A stretch of DNA of 64,000 bases from Globodera rostochiensis (Eukaryota; Nematoda; Chromadorea; Rhabditida; Heteroderidae): NCBI GenBank assembly GCA_018350325.1, contig JAEVLN010000007.1, positions 1,951,109 to 2,015,108 of the forward strand. Direction: 5' to 3'. This document shows, one piece after another, positions 54,110-64,000 of the stretch. The translations under genes and the position numbers were made by a program. The notes under the pieces were generated by a model that worked only from the letters and a program-made list of their open reading frames with translations, did no database searches and was not told where the DNA came from. Every line of letters begins with the position of its first letter. Position 1 is the first letter of the stretch.

Positions 54110-55414
54110 GTAAGGGCAAAATGGCATTTGCCGCACATTCTCTCCATAACACTCTGGTTTTTCCCGAGATTCCACCTACATTCATTTTCGTTGTTATAAA
54201 GTTCCTTCCCCTGCGGTTTTGGCAAGCTTAATTTGCTTGTAACTTTCTTCACTGTGGTTTCCGGCGCAAAATTTTTGCGGATTCTTACTCAGCTCGACGA
54301 GGGAAGTCGATTGGTAGTATTATTATTCGGATCTGAATCATTCAATGGGCGAGCGATGGGCGAAATGTCCGATAGCCGTTATTCAAATCTATAGCCTTTC
54401 ATCGCAAAAAAGTGAAAAGCGAGGTCGCGTCACGAATATGACATCAGTTCACCATAAGCACATCTAAGTTTCAAAATCTAATTTGGCTTCAGAAACGTGC
54501 AAAAAGCAAGATTCGATCAATATTTGCTTTTTTGTAATTTTGATGTTTCTTGAACATTTTAAGATCAAAATAATTTTTGAAAAATTTTTTAGATTTCGGA
54601 AAAATGTGTGAATTCGGACCCGGGGTTAGGAATTGGCTGAAAAGGAGGTTAGATTCAGATTCTACGCCCCCGAAAACCCCCAAAACTTTATTGTAGTCTG
54701 TATTCAAACCAATTATAATGGGTCGGTATTCGGACAAATTTTGGCTTGGTCGACATTCGGACCGATTTTGGCTTAGTCGACATTCGGACGGTCGACATTC
54801 GGTATACCGATCGATATTCGGTATTTTTTAGAAACTTTGAATTTCTATTTAAAATGAACAAAAAATTTTATTCAATATACTTATAATTTATATGGGCAAG
54901 TTTTTGTTGAGAAAAATAAGCTCAGCGTTTTCCGGGTTCATTTCATTTGAGTTTGAAGAGAAACTTTTTTTGATGAACCCAAAAGGGTACCCCCTGGGAA
55001 AATTGAATTGAATAACTCAAGTTTAAGCTGAGATTTGCATTCTTTAAAAATTCACCCAATTTTGCTAAGCAAAAAATTAAAATTCCACAAATTTGTAAAT
55101 ACTGCCAAAATTAGTGATGCACGAGACCCAAAAAATTTCCGATACTCGAGCCGACTCTAGTGCATCACTGCAAAATATTATTAAAACTCTGAAATATTTG
55201 TAAAATTTTTTTAAATCTTTGAATTTAATGAAGAAATGTTTAATTTGATGCTTTTTGTTCAATGATGTTTTTTTCACTTCACCTTAAACTTTTTTAAACC
55301 AATTAAACCGCTTGGTTTATTTTTAAATGATACATCTCATTTAAAGCTTTCCAATGACATCTTGATTGTTTGATTTGGTTGAGTTTAAAAAAAGTTATAG
55401 ACCTTTCAATCGCT
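54110..55414. other. No gene; short inverted-repeat remnants
   Basis: 54740-54835 has repeated CGACATTCGG motifs. 55113-55169 is a 57-bp segment bounded by the perfect 10-bp inverted repeat AGTGATGCAC / GTGCATCACT. Confidence 0.5.
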
Positions 55415-55513
55415 GGCACTGAACCGTCCGGCACTGAACCGTGGGCACTGAACCGTCCGGCACTGAACCGTGGGCACTGAACCGTCCGGCACTGAACCGT
55501 GGGCACTGAACCG
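55415..55513. repeat. Minisatellite of GGCACTGAACCGT units
   Basis: Seven units alternate 15 and 14 bp (GGCACTGAACCGTCC and GGCACTGAACCGTG), a 29-bp dimer. It sits beside the inverted GA-rich repeat. Confidence 0.85.
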
Positions 55514-55521
55514 ATCGCCGC

Positions 55522-55665
55522 CGTCCCTGATCTGCTTCCCTTCCTTTGTTTTCTTAACACTTCTTCCATTTTCTCTGTTACTCCCTTCTTTCTCTCTTTC
55601 TCTACCACTTTTTCCCGCACTCTTTTCTTCTTTCATCTTTCTCTCATTCCCACTCCAATAAATTA
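55522..55665 (-). repeat. GA/CT-rich repeat, inverted partner of 52690-52830
   Basis: See 52690-52830. Confidence 0.65.
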
Positions 55666-55873
55666 CCAAAAATCGATAATACTGTATAGGGTGGGCCCAT
55701 ACTTTGGGCGCATGTTTTTCTTGTAACTTTTGGTAAACACAAACAATTGGGGCAAAAAAGGTTCTTGTCTCCAAAATGACCAGACCGCATACATATTTAT
55801 TGGGTTAAGGTCTAGGGTATTTGGTCGCAACTGCGAACATGCTTTTAGGTATTTGACATTGTCCTTTACAAAA

Positions 55874-56275
55874 ATGATTACAACTTCGCCCAACACAAAG
55901 AAATTTTTGGCGGTCCTGCAAGTCGAACGGAAAGACAAGGCGACCGTTCGTCTGAAATTTGCTCCTGGTGATGAACACGGCAAACCGACGGTTGGCCACA
56001 TGATGCAAACGCTTCTGCCAAAGCATTTGGCCATGTCTATGGAACAACTGACGCAAAAGTTTGATTTACAATTGCAACTCCTGGACATCGAGTTCGAGCC
56101 GGCAGAGTTCATCGACATTGACTCGCGCGAATGGTGTGCTGAGCGGGTCAAAGATTGCGGCACGTACAAAGTGCTGCTTCACCCGAAGTTGGACAACAGA
56201 CGTCGTTTGGATGATGAAGATGTGCCGATGAGTGAACAACAACGGAATTCTGACAATGATTGGGAGCCAATGTGA
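55874..56275 (+). CDS. Hypothetical protein, about 133 aa
   Basis: The open frame extends further upstream, but composition becomes protein-like from the ATG at 55874: MITTSPNTKKFLAVLQVERK, then HMMQTLLPKHLAMSMEQLTQ, LLDIEFEPAEFIDIDSREWC, ending QRNSDNDWEPM at 56275. It could equally be the last exon of a larger gene, since a TTTAGGTATTTGACATTG acceptor-like site lies just upstream. Soluble, acidic C-terminus. Not recognised. Confidence 0.5.
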   Translation: MITTSPNTKKFLAVLQVERKDKATVRLKFAPGDEHGKPTVGHMMQTLLPKHLAMSMEQLTQKFDLQLQLLDIEFEPAEFIDIDSREWCAERVKDCGTYKVLLHPKLDNRRRLDDEDVPMSEQQRNSDNDWEPM

Positions 56276-56815
56276 GTGGGTGGTACCAGGGAACGGAGCG
56301 GGTTAATTGTAATTAGAGTCCGAACCAAAAAACAATTTTTGGGTTGTTTTGTACAGAATACTTTTTGGTTTTGTACAAATTTTTGGGTTTAGCCAGCAGA
56401 CCTAAAAATACCGGTACTGTATCCCATATTTTGGTCATTTTTTCAAAAAAATTTTTACTGTGCTTCCATCTCTTTGACAAGTGTTTCTAGGGGTATTCGA
56501 GGCCGTAGATTCTGAATCCGACATTCATTCCGACCAATTTCAGACCCGGATTCGAACAATTCGTCGAAAATTCAAAAATTTCAAAAAACATTAGCCTCAA
56601 AATCTCTCAAAAAGCCACAAACTTACAAAAGGGAAGTAATGACCGAATTAATGTTTTATAAATGATTTGTAGGCAAAATTGATGTTTGGAAAATGTTGAA
56701 TGTTCGAAAACTCTACTAGTACCAAAATACCAATACCAAAAATGACCAATACTTTTGACCAAATTTTGTATAGTCCAAGTTTTCGATCTTTAATTATAAT
56801 TTCATTCAAATTTAG
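56276..56815. other. No gene
   Basis: AT-rich spacer with degraded repeat fragments (e.g. AGAGTCCGAACC at 56316). Confidence 0.4.
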
Positions 56816-59442
56816 CGATCGGTTTCATATGTCTGGAAAAGCTCATCTTGGCAATTTGTACAACGTGCTTTCGGACAACTTTGTCACTTCCAATGATCTT
56901 GGATTCATGCGCAAAAAGTTCAATATGCGCTCCCCCACAGAACAGAGCTTGCCAACACAGGGAAATGAGATCATTAAGATTGATCACTTTGACAGTTTGG
57001 AGGAATGCACCAAAATGTTGGGCACGGAGCAGAAGGTCGTCGTCATCGTTGGATGGGGGGGGGGAGGGATTGAGACTCAAAGTCCCGCCTTTGGGACTCT
57101 AATTCACCCTTATATGATCCCGGTTTTCAAAATTTACAAAGTCCGTTAGTCCCGGTTTTTTGACTGGGATTTGGTCACTTTTTCACCCTTAAAATGCCGG
57201 TCTTCCCGCTTTGGGCGGGTGAGGGGCCTAGTCTTTACAACCTTCACACGGAAATTGGAAATAACATTTTGGTTATGTGTTGATTTATGAGTCTTTTTAG
57301 CTGAGTGTGATCAGCCGACTGGCCCATCTTGACGACGTCTGCCCGCTTGGTCAATTTCTTTTGGCGGCAAGCCAAAAAGGAGGACAGAGCAATTCGTTTG
57401 GCATCATTCAAATTTCACCAAAAATGGTAAAGTTGGCATTATTTGTGCTTTTTGTAATCGTAAATCTGATTAGACAATTTCGCTGAAACTGGACGAGCCA
57501 AAAGTGCGCAACTCCGTGCTGCAGCAAAATCTTCCGAATGATGCCACTCATTTTGTCGGTTCGACTTGCTTCGGATCGATTGTCGCAGCAATTGCGACAT
57601 TTGACCAACAAACTTTTGGCATGGAAATGTTTGTTGAAATGGCCAAAAAGGTGACAGTCAAAAAAAAATTGGACAACCCCTGTTAAAAAAATTATTTAAG
57701 CTTGCGGAGAAGCATATTCGTGGCTATCGCATGACCTCTTCGGACACTGACGATCTCAATTCTCTGAACAGCTCCGTCCGCATCAGCGTGTTCGTGGAAC
57801 CGTCCATTGGCCCCGGCGAAACTGATTTGGTGCTGTTTGGTACTGGGTTCATTTTATTGATTGGCTCTTCAGGAATTTTTGCATGGCCTCGACGTGTTTG
57901 TGGAATCAACCAAAAAGCCCGGCTTCAGCCAGAGGTTCGGGCACCCGATCAGCTTTTCGCTGGTCCCACTTTCTGCCGTTGTGGACGACAAAGCATTGTT
58001 TTTGCCCGCCTCCATAATCGCAATCGAAGGTGTTTTGTGCAAATGTGTAATGATTGAATCTTTTATTATTTTAAGATTATGGCCTGGTGGAGCGGATCCA
58101 GTCTTGTGCGCAATCTTTGGAACAGTTTGAGTTAGAATTTCGAAAGACCGGCCAATTGCTAAATGAACATGCATTCATTTTAAAGTTGGAATTATTCTGA
58201 ACTTATTAGTAATTTTAATTGACTATTAATGTTATTTTAATTCAGCTTCCACCAGTCTGACGAGATCAGACAAACATTCCAGCAATATGAGGAGGACAAA
58301 GCCGTGATCGATGATGTGCTACAGAATTGCGTCATTAATTTGCGAATGGGCCAAGACGCGGAGGAAGCCGAACGTTCAACGGAAGCATTGGAGCTTAAGG
58401 TCAAACAATTTGTGAGCGATGGGCGCGATCTGTTGGAACAGTGTGCTCAGATATTGGAACCAAGAATGGAGCTGCTTCGGAAATTGGACTTAAAAGGCAA
58501 AACACAAATTTGGGGGGGGGGATTCATGTTGAAGCATAATCTTTCGCTATTGAAGGTGTTCAATACATCGGACGTGGTAATCGATGGCTGGCGGATGTGC
58601 TGCTTGGCAACGGTGGCTCCAGCACCAACGCTTCTTTGACTTTGCACTTTGTCCTTCTGTACAGCGAGTCACGAACATTTCAATCCGTCGCTGTTGGCGT
58701 TTTGTCTTCTCAGCACGACGGAGAACGATTTTATCGACAATGTTTGGGCCAACTTTACCAAATGGCTGGACGTGGCAAGAGCTGCATCTTTGTTGATTTG
58801 GATGCTTTGCTGAGTGACGACGCTGCCACGGCATACGAAGAATTGCCGAAAGGCATTCTCGCATTGGACGGATTCCCAAACATTGGCAGTCGATTGATCA
58901 AAATGCGTGGACACAAATTGCTATCGGCTGATTGTGTGACGGAGGAAGCGCAGAAATTACAAATTTGCATTGCTCGGGTCAGTAAATGTAAAGAATCATT
59001 AAACAAAGCGCAAATCTTCAGATTGAGAATTCCCACCGAACTGAAGTTGGAGCAGTACCTCAGAAGAAGACCGAACCATGCAGGTTGCCATGCCCCCTCT
59101 GCGAAGGCTATGGGGGTAAATGTCAGAACAACGACAGTTTGTGGGTCTGCGATGACTGTGGCCAAACGTTGACCTTCATAAAAGTAGAGAATGTGAGTCA
59201 ATTAATGGCCTATGAACATTATAACATTGTCAAAATTTTTCCTTAAAAGGTGCCCATGACTCATTTTTATTGCGGTTGTGGTGCCACACCGGTGGAGGAG
59301 TTCTCTTTTCGTTGTAACGATGTGGACGCCCATGGAAATGAATTCAAACATTTTGCATCAAAAATTGCATTAAACAACGCATTGAAAAAGCTTTTTGAAA
59401 CGAAAACTCGCTCAACAATTCAGCAAAGATTTGCCGAGGTGG
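56816..59442 (+). CDS. Large multi-exon protein with coiled region and Cys-rich C-terminus
   Basis: Exonic blocks on the plus strand: near 56816-57040 ([20 protein letters not shown]), 57301-57426 ([20 protein letters not shown]), 57474-57648 ([20 protein letters not shown]), 57706 onward ([20 protein letters not shown]), 57872-58031 ([33 protein letters not shown]), 58076-58180 ([20 protein letters not shown]), 58245-58500 ([20 protein letters not shown], helical), 58565-58978 ([36 protein letters not shown]), then [20 protein letters not shown] and [20 protein letters not shown], a zinc-binding-like cysteine set. The order of a LGNLYN start, a [11 protein letters not shown] strand and a helical bundle loosely recalls SNTX-type proteins, but this is uncertain. 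A G run at 57054-57065 interrupts the first exon end. Function unknown. Confidence 0.5.
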
Positions 59443-59499
59443 TTAAGACAAAATTAATTTGTTACTTTTACGTAAAGCAATTGTCATAATTTTTAGCAG

Positions 59500-60538
59500 T
59501 TGAACGCGTTGACTGGGCACAACAACAACAACAACAACGTCGGCGGTGATCTTTCACTGTCCGATCCAACCCAACAGGATTTGTATGCAAATCAAAATTA
59601 TTCGCATGCCACCCAAAATGTGTTTAGCAGTTTGACATCACAGCAAGAAAAGGTGCGGTTAGTGGCAAAATTTGGCAAAATTCCGAATTTGATGAAGACA
59701 ATGTGCGTGCCCGTCGGTTCGATAACCGCCGACAACACGCAGCCATCAACATCTTCAAGCCGTACATTGGCGACGACAACAGTAGTTGGCACAAACAACA
59801 CCAGTGTCGTCGTGCCATCGACGTCAATGCAGACTGCCGCCGTAAGTGACATTCCACCCGCACAAATTTGTAAGTAACAAACACTGTCGGCGTTCAACAT
59901 TATTAAATGTCGCTTTTAGCAGCAGATCACCCGGCCGTCACCCGCGTGCCCAAAATTGAACCCGAAACATTGGAAGAGATCAAACCAGAACCGAAAAAGT
60001 GGAGAACTTTGTCAAAAGTGCAGTGCGCAGAATGTGATGCATTTTTGCCGAACACAGACGCATCCCGACTGAATCACGCGAATGTGAAGTCAGTTTCAGA
60101 TGGTGCTTTTTTTGGACCGCAAAATTTGATCAAATATAAATCAAATTATATTTTCGAATAGTAATTTTTGTTTTGTTAAGATAAGGATTAAAATTTTAGA
60201 AAAACATTGTTGGCTAGGCTTGATTGGCCTTTTTTGAATGAAGACGCATTAAATTCCATTGAGTGCCACCTTTTTACCGCGTTTCTGCCTCGAATGTAAC
60301 AATGTTTCCAACCCCATTTTAGGCACCTGAAACTGTGTTTGTACATGTGCCCGGTGTGCGACAAAGAATTCATGTCCACATTCAACGGCGGGGCTGGCTT
60401 TTGCCTCCAGCATATTAAAAGACAGCATTCGCGAGTATTGCTTCCGTCAAAAGCGAAAGTTTCTTTGCCGGATTTACGCGAGAAAATGTCAACAATTCAA
60501 TCTCGTGCCGATAAGCTCTTCCCCATGGATAAGCCGTG
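59500..60538 (+). CDS. C2H2 zinc-finger protein (may be the 3-prime part of the preceding gene)
   Basis: Exons: about 59500-59869 (LNALTGHNNNNNNVGG, Asn/Ser/Thr-rich linker), 59920-60088 (PKIEPETLEEIKPEPKKW, then VQCAECDAFLPNTDASRLNH) and 60325-60538 (HLKLCLYMCPVCDKEFMSTF, GGAGFCLQHIKRQHSRV, stop). The last finger is C-x2-C ... H-x4-H; the preceding CAEC ... H resembles a split finger completed across the intron. IKPEP is a sumoylation-type motif. The splice from the preceding gene (GAG at 59440 to CAG at 59500) is possible in phase, so a fusion model cannot be excluded. A DNA-binding regulator is inferred. Confidence 0.55.
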
Positions 60539-61455
60539 ACTATTTTTTCTCTTTTGCCTTATGCATGCAATTTCAACTTCGTTATTTTTCCGTATTCTCC
60601 GCTAAAAAGCGCAAATGACAAAAAAAAACTTGAACCAAGTTTTTTCGATAAAAATTGGTAAAAACAGAATTAACTACTAAAAATGACACATTTATTTAAG
60701 AATGCTCCGACGCCTCCCCGGACGAGACAATACCCCCGACGTCGTAAAGAAAGCAAAAATCGCCGATAAGAAGCCTTGACGGTCGATGATTTTTACAGTT
60801 ATACAATTCGTTTTGTTTTCAAATAGGTCTATGATCTGATCTTATTTTGTTGTCTTTGCAAATCTGCTTATAAAGAAACTGATTACCGTATATACTCTTG
60901 TAATCCCTCATGGGGGATTATTTTTCAACCTACTCTGAGGATGGGGGATTATTTTTCAAATTGTTTGGAGGTATGTTCATCTATCACGAAATTTTTCTCC
61001 ATTCACCCAATTTCCATACTTTTGCTGGGGGAAGCCCAATACTTTCGTTTTGCAAAATTTGTAGTTTTGGACCATTTTCTTAACAAATTGCATCAAAAAA
61101 ACACAAAAATGTTACCCTTAAATTGATTTTGGAGAAAATTTTTCTCTGGAAAATTTTGTAAAGAAAAATGTAATAACCCTCAAAAATGCACCCAAAGTTT
61201 TGCAGCAACTAAGAATTACGAATTTAAAGCGGTTTTTAAATCGGTGATATTTTAAAAATTAAAGAAGACACGACTTTTAAGTAACAAAAGCCGGAGGTTT
61301 TTTGTGCCTATTTCATGCCTATTTTAGAAAAATTTCGTGCATATTTCCCATTTTTTATTGCCTAAAATGCCAGAATCCCAAATTTCAGTTTCATTTGTGC
61401 CGACGTTTGACTCGAAGTCTTCGCTTTTCTTGACCCTTTTGAGCTCGGACTGAAA
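60539..61455. other. No gene; TAATCCCCC-type repeat
   Basis: 60885-60960 has CCGTATATACTCTTGTAATC and GGGGGATTATTTTTCAA, matching in style 18770-18905. The remainder is AT-rich. Confidence 0.45.
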
Positions 61456-61980
61456 ATGGCGCTGATCAGTGATCGATTCGACGGTTTGGTGGACGCGCAT
61501 TTCAAGTCGAGGAAGTGGTCGTTGGGTTGGTCGGTAATTGTTCGCGCAATCGGCGGGAATAGCGCACAAATTGTCAGTGAACGCTTTGATGAAAGACTGC
61601 CAATTCCTCAAGGACCGTTTCCAGGCAAAGTGATCAGCTTCAAAAGCATTTGGATAAGGTCATTTTCCTTCCTTAAAAACTTAACGATTTTTGAACTTTT
61701 AGTTACGTCGACAAAACCGTCATCGAATTCCTTCAACGCATTTGCCGTTTTTGCGACAATTTTCTCCGGCGATTCTTCGCAACTGCGCAAAACTCCGATC
61801 GATCGATTCCTATGGACTTTTTCCCGCGTTTCCGGCCGAAGACAGCGCCAGCGCTTCTGCCCGCCAAGCCGTGGCCAAATGGTTGCTCACCCCCCGCGGA
61901 AATGCTCTTTCGAAGAGGCTTCGTTGTAGTTATTCTTTGGCAGGGATGGAAGGACTCCAAAGTGTAATTGCTCGTATTTG
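61456..61980 (+). pseudogene. F-box-like family remnant
   Basis: [20 protein letters not shown] and [16 protein letters not shown] match the F-box-like exon of 46981-48202. After an intron-like stretch the frame continues with [16 protein letters not shown] sequence near 61705, but several frame changes follow (the [16 protein letters not shown] block is in another frame). No third exon was found. Confidence 0.65.
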
Positions 61981-62280
61981 TTAGTTATAATTAGGGCCGA
62001 GATATTTAGGGATGAAAAAACGTGAAATAAGGTCATATATAGGGACTAAAAAAGGGCTAATAAAACTGACCAAATCTTCTCCTTTTATGCGTAAACGCTT
62101 CAAAATTCGCTATTCTTTACTTTCCTCTCAGATGTTTTAAGTCCTTAATTGTCAATCTCTCGCAAGCTTTTATGAAATTCCAATCCGGATCACGCTCATG
62201 AAGCGATGAGTGCAAAAATTAACACTTTTCGGAGCATTTTCCATTAGTTATTTTTCACAATTGTTATCGTCCATTGTGAG
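61981..62280. other. No gene
   Basis: AT-rich spacer downstream of the EF-hand gene on its own strand. Confidence 0.4.
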
Positions 62281-62934
62281 TTAATGGCATTTCCTTGATT
62301 CATTCAGCCGCTCGTCCGATTGTTGATTAATGAGCGATTGATCGAACTCCCCGGGTTCAATTTGATTGTTGCCATTGCTGTCCATCTCGGCAAACCAGGA
62401 CACGTTTTTGGCAAGATTTTTGCCCAATGTACCTTTTTTGAGTGGATCACACCCAACTCGCTACCTGCCAACTCGCTACTCCCCAACTCGCTACTTTTTT
62501 TCAAGCTTTTTTGCTCATAACTTTTTTCAAAGTCAACCAAATCAAAGATGTTTGATATCATTCGAAAGCTTACAATTAGTAGAAGCTATCAAAGCAAAAA
62601 GCTAAGCGATTTGACAAATCTGAAAAAAGTTACGGCTAAAGAAATCAAATTTTAAGCTTTATCGGTCATAACTTTTTTGAAAATTGTCCAATCGCTTAGC
62701 TTTTTGCTTTGATAGCTTCTACTAATTGTAAGCTTTCGAATGATATCATAAATCTTTGATTTGGTTGACTTTGAAAAAAGTTATGAGCAAAAAAGCTCGA
62801 AAAAAAGTAGCGAGTTGGGGAGTAGCGAGTTGGCAGGTAGCGAGTTGGGTATTTACCTTTTGAGTGTTGTCTCCAAATAATCGATGGCCTCATTCAACGA
62901 AATGCTTCCGTTTTTGTCAACATCGATCTAATAA
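62281..62934 (-). pseudogene. EF-hand calcium-binding protein, interrupted by a foldback element
   Basis: Minus strand: the exon from 62934 reads IDVDKNGSISLNEAIDYLET, with a canonical EF loop D-x-D-x-N-G-x-I-x-x-x-E/A pattern. It is cut at about 62858 by the foldback element. The second exon reads KNLAKNVSWFAEMDSNGNNQ then IEPGEFDQSL, a second loop, and stops at 62281. Two paired EF hands are typical of small calcium sensors. On both sides of the element the sequence CACTCAAAA(AA)GGTA occurs. Splicing across the element using GT at AAAAG|GTAAAT does not restore phase with any acceptor I could find, so the gene is probably disrupted; a different exon border could rescue it. The 5-prime end is unresolved. 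Confidence 0.6.
62451..62850. mobile_element. 400-bp foldback (long palindrome) element
   Basis: Inverted arms of nearly 200 bp, beginning ACCCAACTCGCTACCTGCC and ending with the reverse GGCAGGTAGCGAGTTGGGT. The CAACTCGCTAC terminal motif is repeated three times at each end. Inner parts TATCATTCGAAAGCTTACAA and their reverse are matched, with a short unpaired centre near 62660. No coding capacity. A partial copy lies at 15425-15600. Confidence 0.85.
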
Positions 62935-63344
62935 ATAATTGATTATCCAATACAACAAAAATCAATAATTTCTGTATGCCGAAGTGTTCACATGCCTTTG
63001 CTTCCGCTTCCAGCATTGAGGATGAAGAGTTGCTATTTAAATCAATTAAAATGTGCTGATTAATTCATTCTCAAACCGTACCCAATGGATTGATTTGAAG
63101 TTTTTTGAAAAAACTCGGGATTTTATAAGGGGAAAAAACAGTGCCAAACGAGAAAATCAAGAGATAAAAGTGCCATAAGATGAAAATGCTAAGAGGAAGT
63201 TTCTTTCTCGAGCATATTTGCAAAATAACAAAAATCAAAGCTGACAATGAAAACGAAATGAATTGTATAAAAACTGACAAAATCCATCGGCCGTATCCAT
63301 CAAAAGGGAAAAAGTCGTTTTTCTTTGTCCGGGCGGTTTCCTCA
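62935..63344. other. No assigned gene
   Basis: Should contain upstream exons of the EF-hand gene; a minus-strand block reading SSSMLEAEAKA near 63020 is a candidate but its splice phase does not fit. Confidence 0.35.
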
Positions 63345-63938
63345 TCAGAATTTGTATAAAAATTCCTGCTGCCCAAAGTTCTCTTCTATATCGTCGTCAG
63401 GGTGTGTCAACGAAACGCGTGGAAACAAATCGTCGCCAAAATCGACAAACTCACCGACAGGATCTGCAAAACAATTAACAAATAAATTAGTTAGCAAAAA
63501 ACAATTATTTCTTACAATTAGTAAATAAAATTTCCCTTTAACTTTTGCCTTTTTCTTTCTCACCAAAACGCTGCCCATTCTTTGTGTAAAAGATTTTGCG
63601 ATTTGCAAAATCCACGCCGCAGCCGACAACGTCGTTGGCTCCAAACTTAGATGCGTCGAGGTTTTGGGCGCATCCCGTAGCTGTAAAAAAGCCGCTGCTG
63701 CCATATGCGAAGCCCTTGGAATCTCCAACGACTCTTTTCTTGGGCCCAAGTCCAATGGACACATGGCTAAATAAAAAGTAATATTTCAAGTCACAACACT
63801 TCTTTTGTAATATTTTAATTTACCCATTCAATTTTTCTTTTCCTTCTTTTACTTTTGTTCCTTTCACTTTCACTTCGTAGTAGAAAATTTCGGATTCGGA
63901 TTTTTTAATTGGGTCAACAGTGTAGAGAGTGCGCGACT
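63345..63938 (-). CDS. SPRYSEC-E: SPRY-domain gene, 5-prime part outside the window
   Basis: Three exons on the minus strand: 63938-63824 (SRTLYTVDPIKKSESEIFYY, EVKVKGT), 63766-63564 (VSIGLGPKKRVVGDSKGFAY, VVGCGVDFANRKIFYTKNGQ) and 63463-63345 (VDFGDDLFPRVSLTHPDDDI to LYKF-stop). They join in phase and all sites are GT-AG. It is the most diverged of the five: the usual [10 protein letters not shown] closing motif is DIEENFGQQEF, and the GTFWGH block is missing. Any signal peptide would lie beyond 64000. Confidence 0.75.
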
Positions 63939-64000
63939 CTGAAAAGTAAGGTAAATTCAAAAAATGTTGTGAACTCTTAGATAAAACTTGTTAATCAAAT

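Noticed and set aside
55663..56169. 168-codon minus-strand frame
   Set aside because: Shadow of the hypothetical gene at 55874-56275; Ser/Cys-rich composition typical of an antisense frame.
62304..62893. Two nearly identical ORFs on opposite strands (PTRYSPTRYFFSSFF region)
   Set aside because: They are the two arms of the foldback palindrome read from opposite strands, not genes.

Overview
The window is a stretch of an AT-rich animal genome with short spliceosomal introns. Five linked SPRY-domain (SPRYSEC / RBP-1-like) genes or gene remains, BTB-BACK genes and a multigene F-box-like family point to a plant-parasitic cyst nematode, most likely Globodera. This assignment rests on recognised protein families, not on a database search. 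Most genes are broken into short exons, so gene models were built by hand from splice signals, reading phase and family alignment.

Layout. 1-6376 is a 133-bp satellite that runs off the left edge. 6.4-23.5 kb is an effector-like neighbourhood: SPRYSEC-A (damaged, abutting the satellite), a 133-aa predicted secreted protein, SPRYSEC-B (complete, with signal peptide and a cluster of dorsal-gland promoter motifs), SPRYSEC-C (pseudogene), SPRYSEC-D, a decayed BTB-BACK gene, two small secreted peptides and a secreted phospholipase A2-like protein. One of the small peptides (20.6-20.9 kb) shares promoter and signal-peptide exon with SPRYSEC-B through an inverted duplication. The other (22.2-22.5 kb) has a last exon that resembles the satellite monomer.

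24.8-47.9 kb is a nested inverted duplication. Outer arms of about 7.3-7.5 kb (24818-32119 and 40368-47885) each carry F-box-like, helix-turn-helix, BTB and DnaJ genes. Inner arms of 2.06 kb (31903-33966 and 35866-37929) surround a 1.9-kb spacer with an acidic protein gene. A 2.4-kb segment unique to the right side holds a cysteine-rich gene whose last exon is shared with the arms.

48-55.7 kb is a transposon graveyard. Three hAT-like non-autonomous elements and one nested 76-bp element each have an exact 8-bp target duplication, and one of them splits an F-box-like pseudogene. 55.8-60.5 kb holds a hypothetical gene, a large multi-exon gene with a cysteine-rich C-terminus and a C2H2 zinc-finger gene. 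61.4-64 kb has an F-box-like remnant, an EF-hand gene interrupted by a 400-bp foldback element, and SPRYSEC-E running off the right edge. A GC-rich hairpin repeat occurs ten times across the window.
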